This document shows, piece after piece, positions 6,368-6,529 of a DNA stretch of 6,529 bases. A program made the translations under genes and the position numbers. Each line of letters begins with the position of its first letter. Position 1 is the stretch's first letter. Below the pieces are notes generated by a model, which worked only from the letters and a program-made list of their open reading frames with translations, had not been told where the DNA came from and ran no database searches. Source of the DNA: Chloroflexota bacterium (GTDB lineage: Bacteria > Chloroflexota > Limnocylindria > Limnocylindrales > CSP1-4); assembly GCA_017881985.1 (NCBI GenBank), contig JADGQH010000193.1, positions 1 through 6,529 on the forward strand, read 5' to 3'.

Positions 6368-6529
6368 GTGGTCCTCTACCTCGTCGCCCGAGCCCTCGCC
6401 CGTCTCCTTGTCGGCGGTGGCCAACAAGGCCGAGACGAGCACGCCAAGGACCTCGAGATCCTCGTCCTCCGCCACCAGCTCCGGGTGCTGCAGCGGACCG
6501 CGGGCCGACCGCAGCTCCGGCCCATCGAC
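6368..6529 (+). CDS. Integrase/transposase N-terminus, rve type (cut by window end)
   Basis: 54 codons are visible from GTG 6368 and the frame runs off the window. The translation starts MVLYLVARALARLLV and continues with DLEILVLRHQLRVL (residues 28-41) and GRPQLRPID (46-54). That pattern matches, from memory, the N-terminal region of a common family of bacterial integrase-core (rve, DDE) transposases, which have a hydrophobic leader, the EILVLRHQL helix, then an R-P-x-L-x-P-x-D segment before the catalytic domain. The DDE core is outside the window. A stop lies upstream in frame at 6314-6316, and GTG 6368 is the only reasonable start I see between; the ribosome binding site is weak, as is usual for insertion sequence genes. 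Whether the element is intact cannot be judged. It marks a mobile-element boundary downstream of the catabolic operon. Confidence 0.75.
   Translation, partial: MVLYLVARALARLLVGGGQQGRDEHAKDLEILVLRHQLRVLQRTAGRPQLRPID

Noticed and set aside
1..6529. CRISPR array, tRNA or rRNA gene
   Set aside because: No regularly spaced direct repeats and no tRNA- or rRNA-like segments were seen on either strand.

Overview
The window is high-GC (about two-thirds G+C by eye) bacterial DNA with G/C-rich third codon positions and good Shine-Dalgarno sites. All recognisable genes lie on the + strand. No gene is a phylogenetic marker. A high-GC Actinomycetota or Chloroflexota-like organism is plausible, but the sequence alone does not settle it.

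Layout. Positions 1-4188 form a tightly packed operon whose genes overlap at their stop/start codons. In order they are an IclR-family regulator (5' end cut off by the window), a class I pyruvate aldolase of the DapA/HOGA superfamily, an FGGY-family sugar kinase, and a stand-alone FIST-domain protein. A 126-nt gap (4189-4314) holds two small inverted repeats and a strong ribosome binding site. It is followed by an AldA-type (lactaldehyde/glycolaldehyde) aldehyde dehydrogenase at 4315-5787. After that gene come two hairpins. The second is a 15-bp terminator-like stem at 5873-5906. The stretch 5788-6367 has no gene I can identify, although part of it shows weak codon-like periodicity. From 6368 to the window end is the start of an rve-type integrase/transposase, so a mobile element borders the operon.

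How the genes may work together (inference). The aldolase has the Schiff-base lysine and catalytic tyrosines of the superfamily but lacks the arginine that marks true dihydrodipicolinate synthase, so a catabolic role fits better than lysine synthesis. Such aldolases split 2-keto-3-deoxy sugar acids or hydroxy-oxo acids into pyruvate plus a short aldehyde. An AldA-like dehydrogenase would oxidise lactaldehyde or glycolaldehyde to lactate or glycolate. The kinase suggests a second, phosphorylating branch or an unusual substrate. The IclR protein probably senses a pathway intermediate. The most unusual member is the FIST protein: FIST is known as a small-ligand sensory domain, usually fused to signalling outputs, yet here it stands alone inside a catabolic operon. 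Dehydratases, dehydrogenases or transporters that would complete a pathway are not in the window and may lie upstream.
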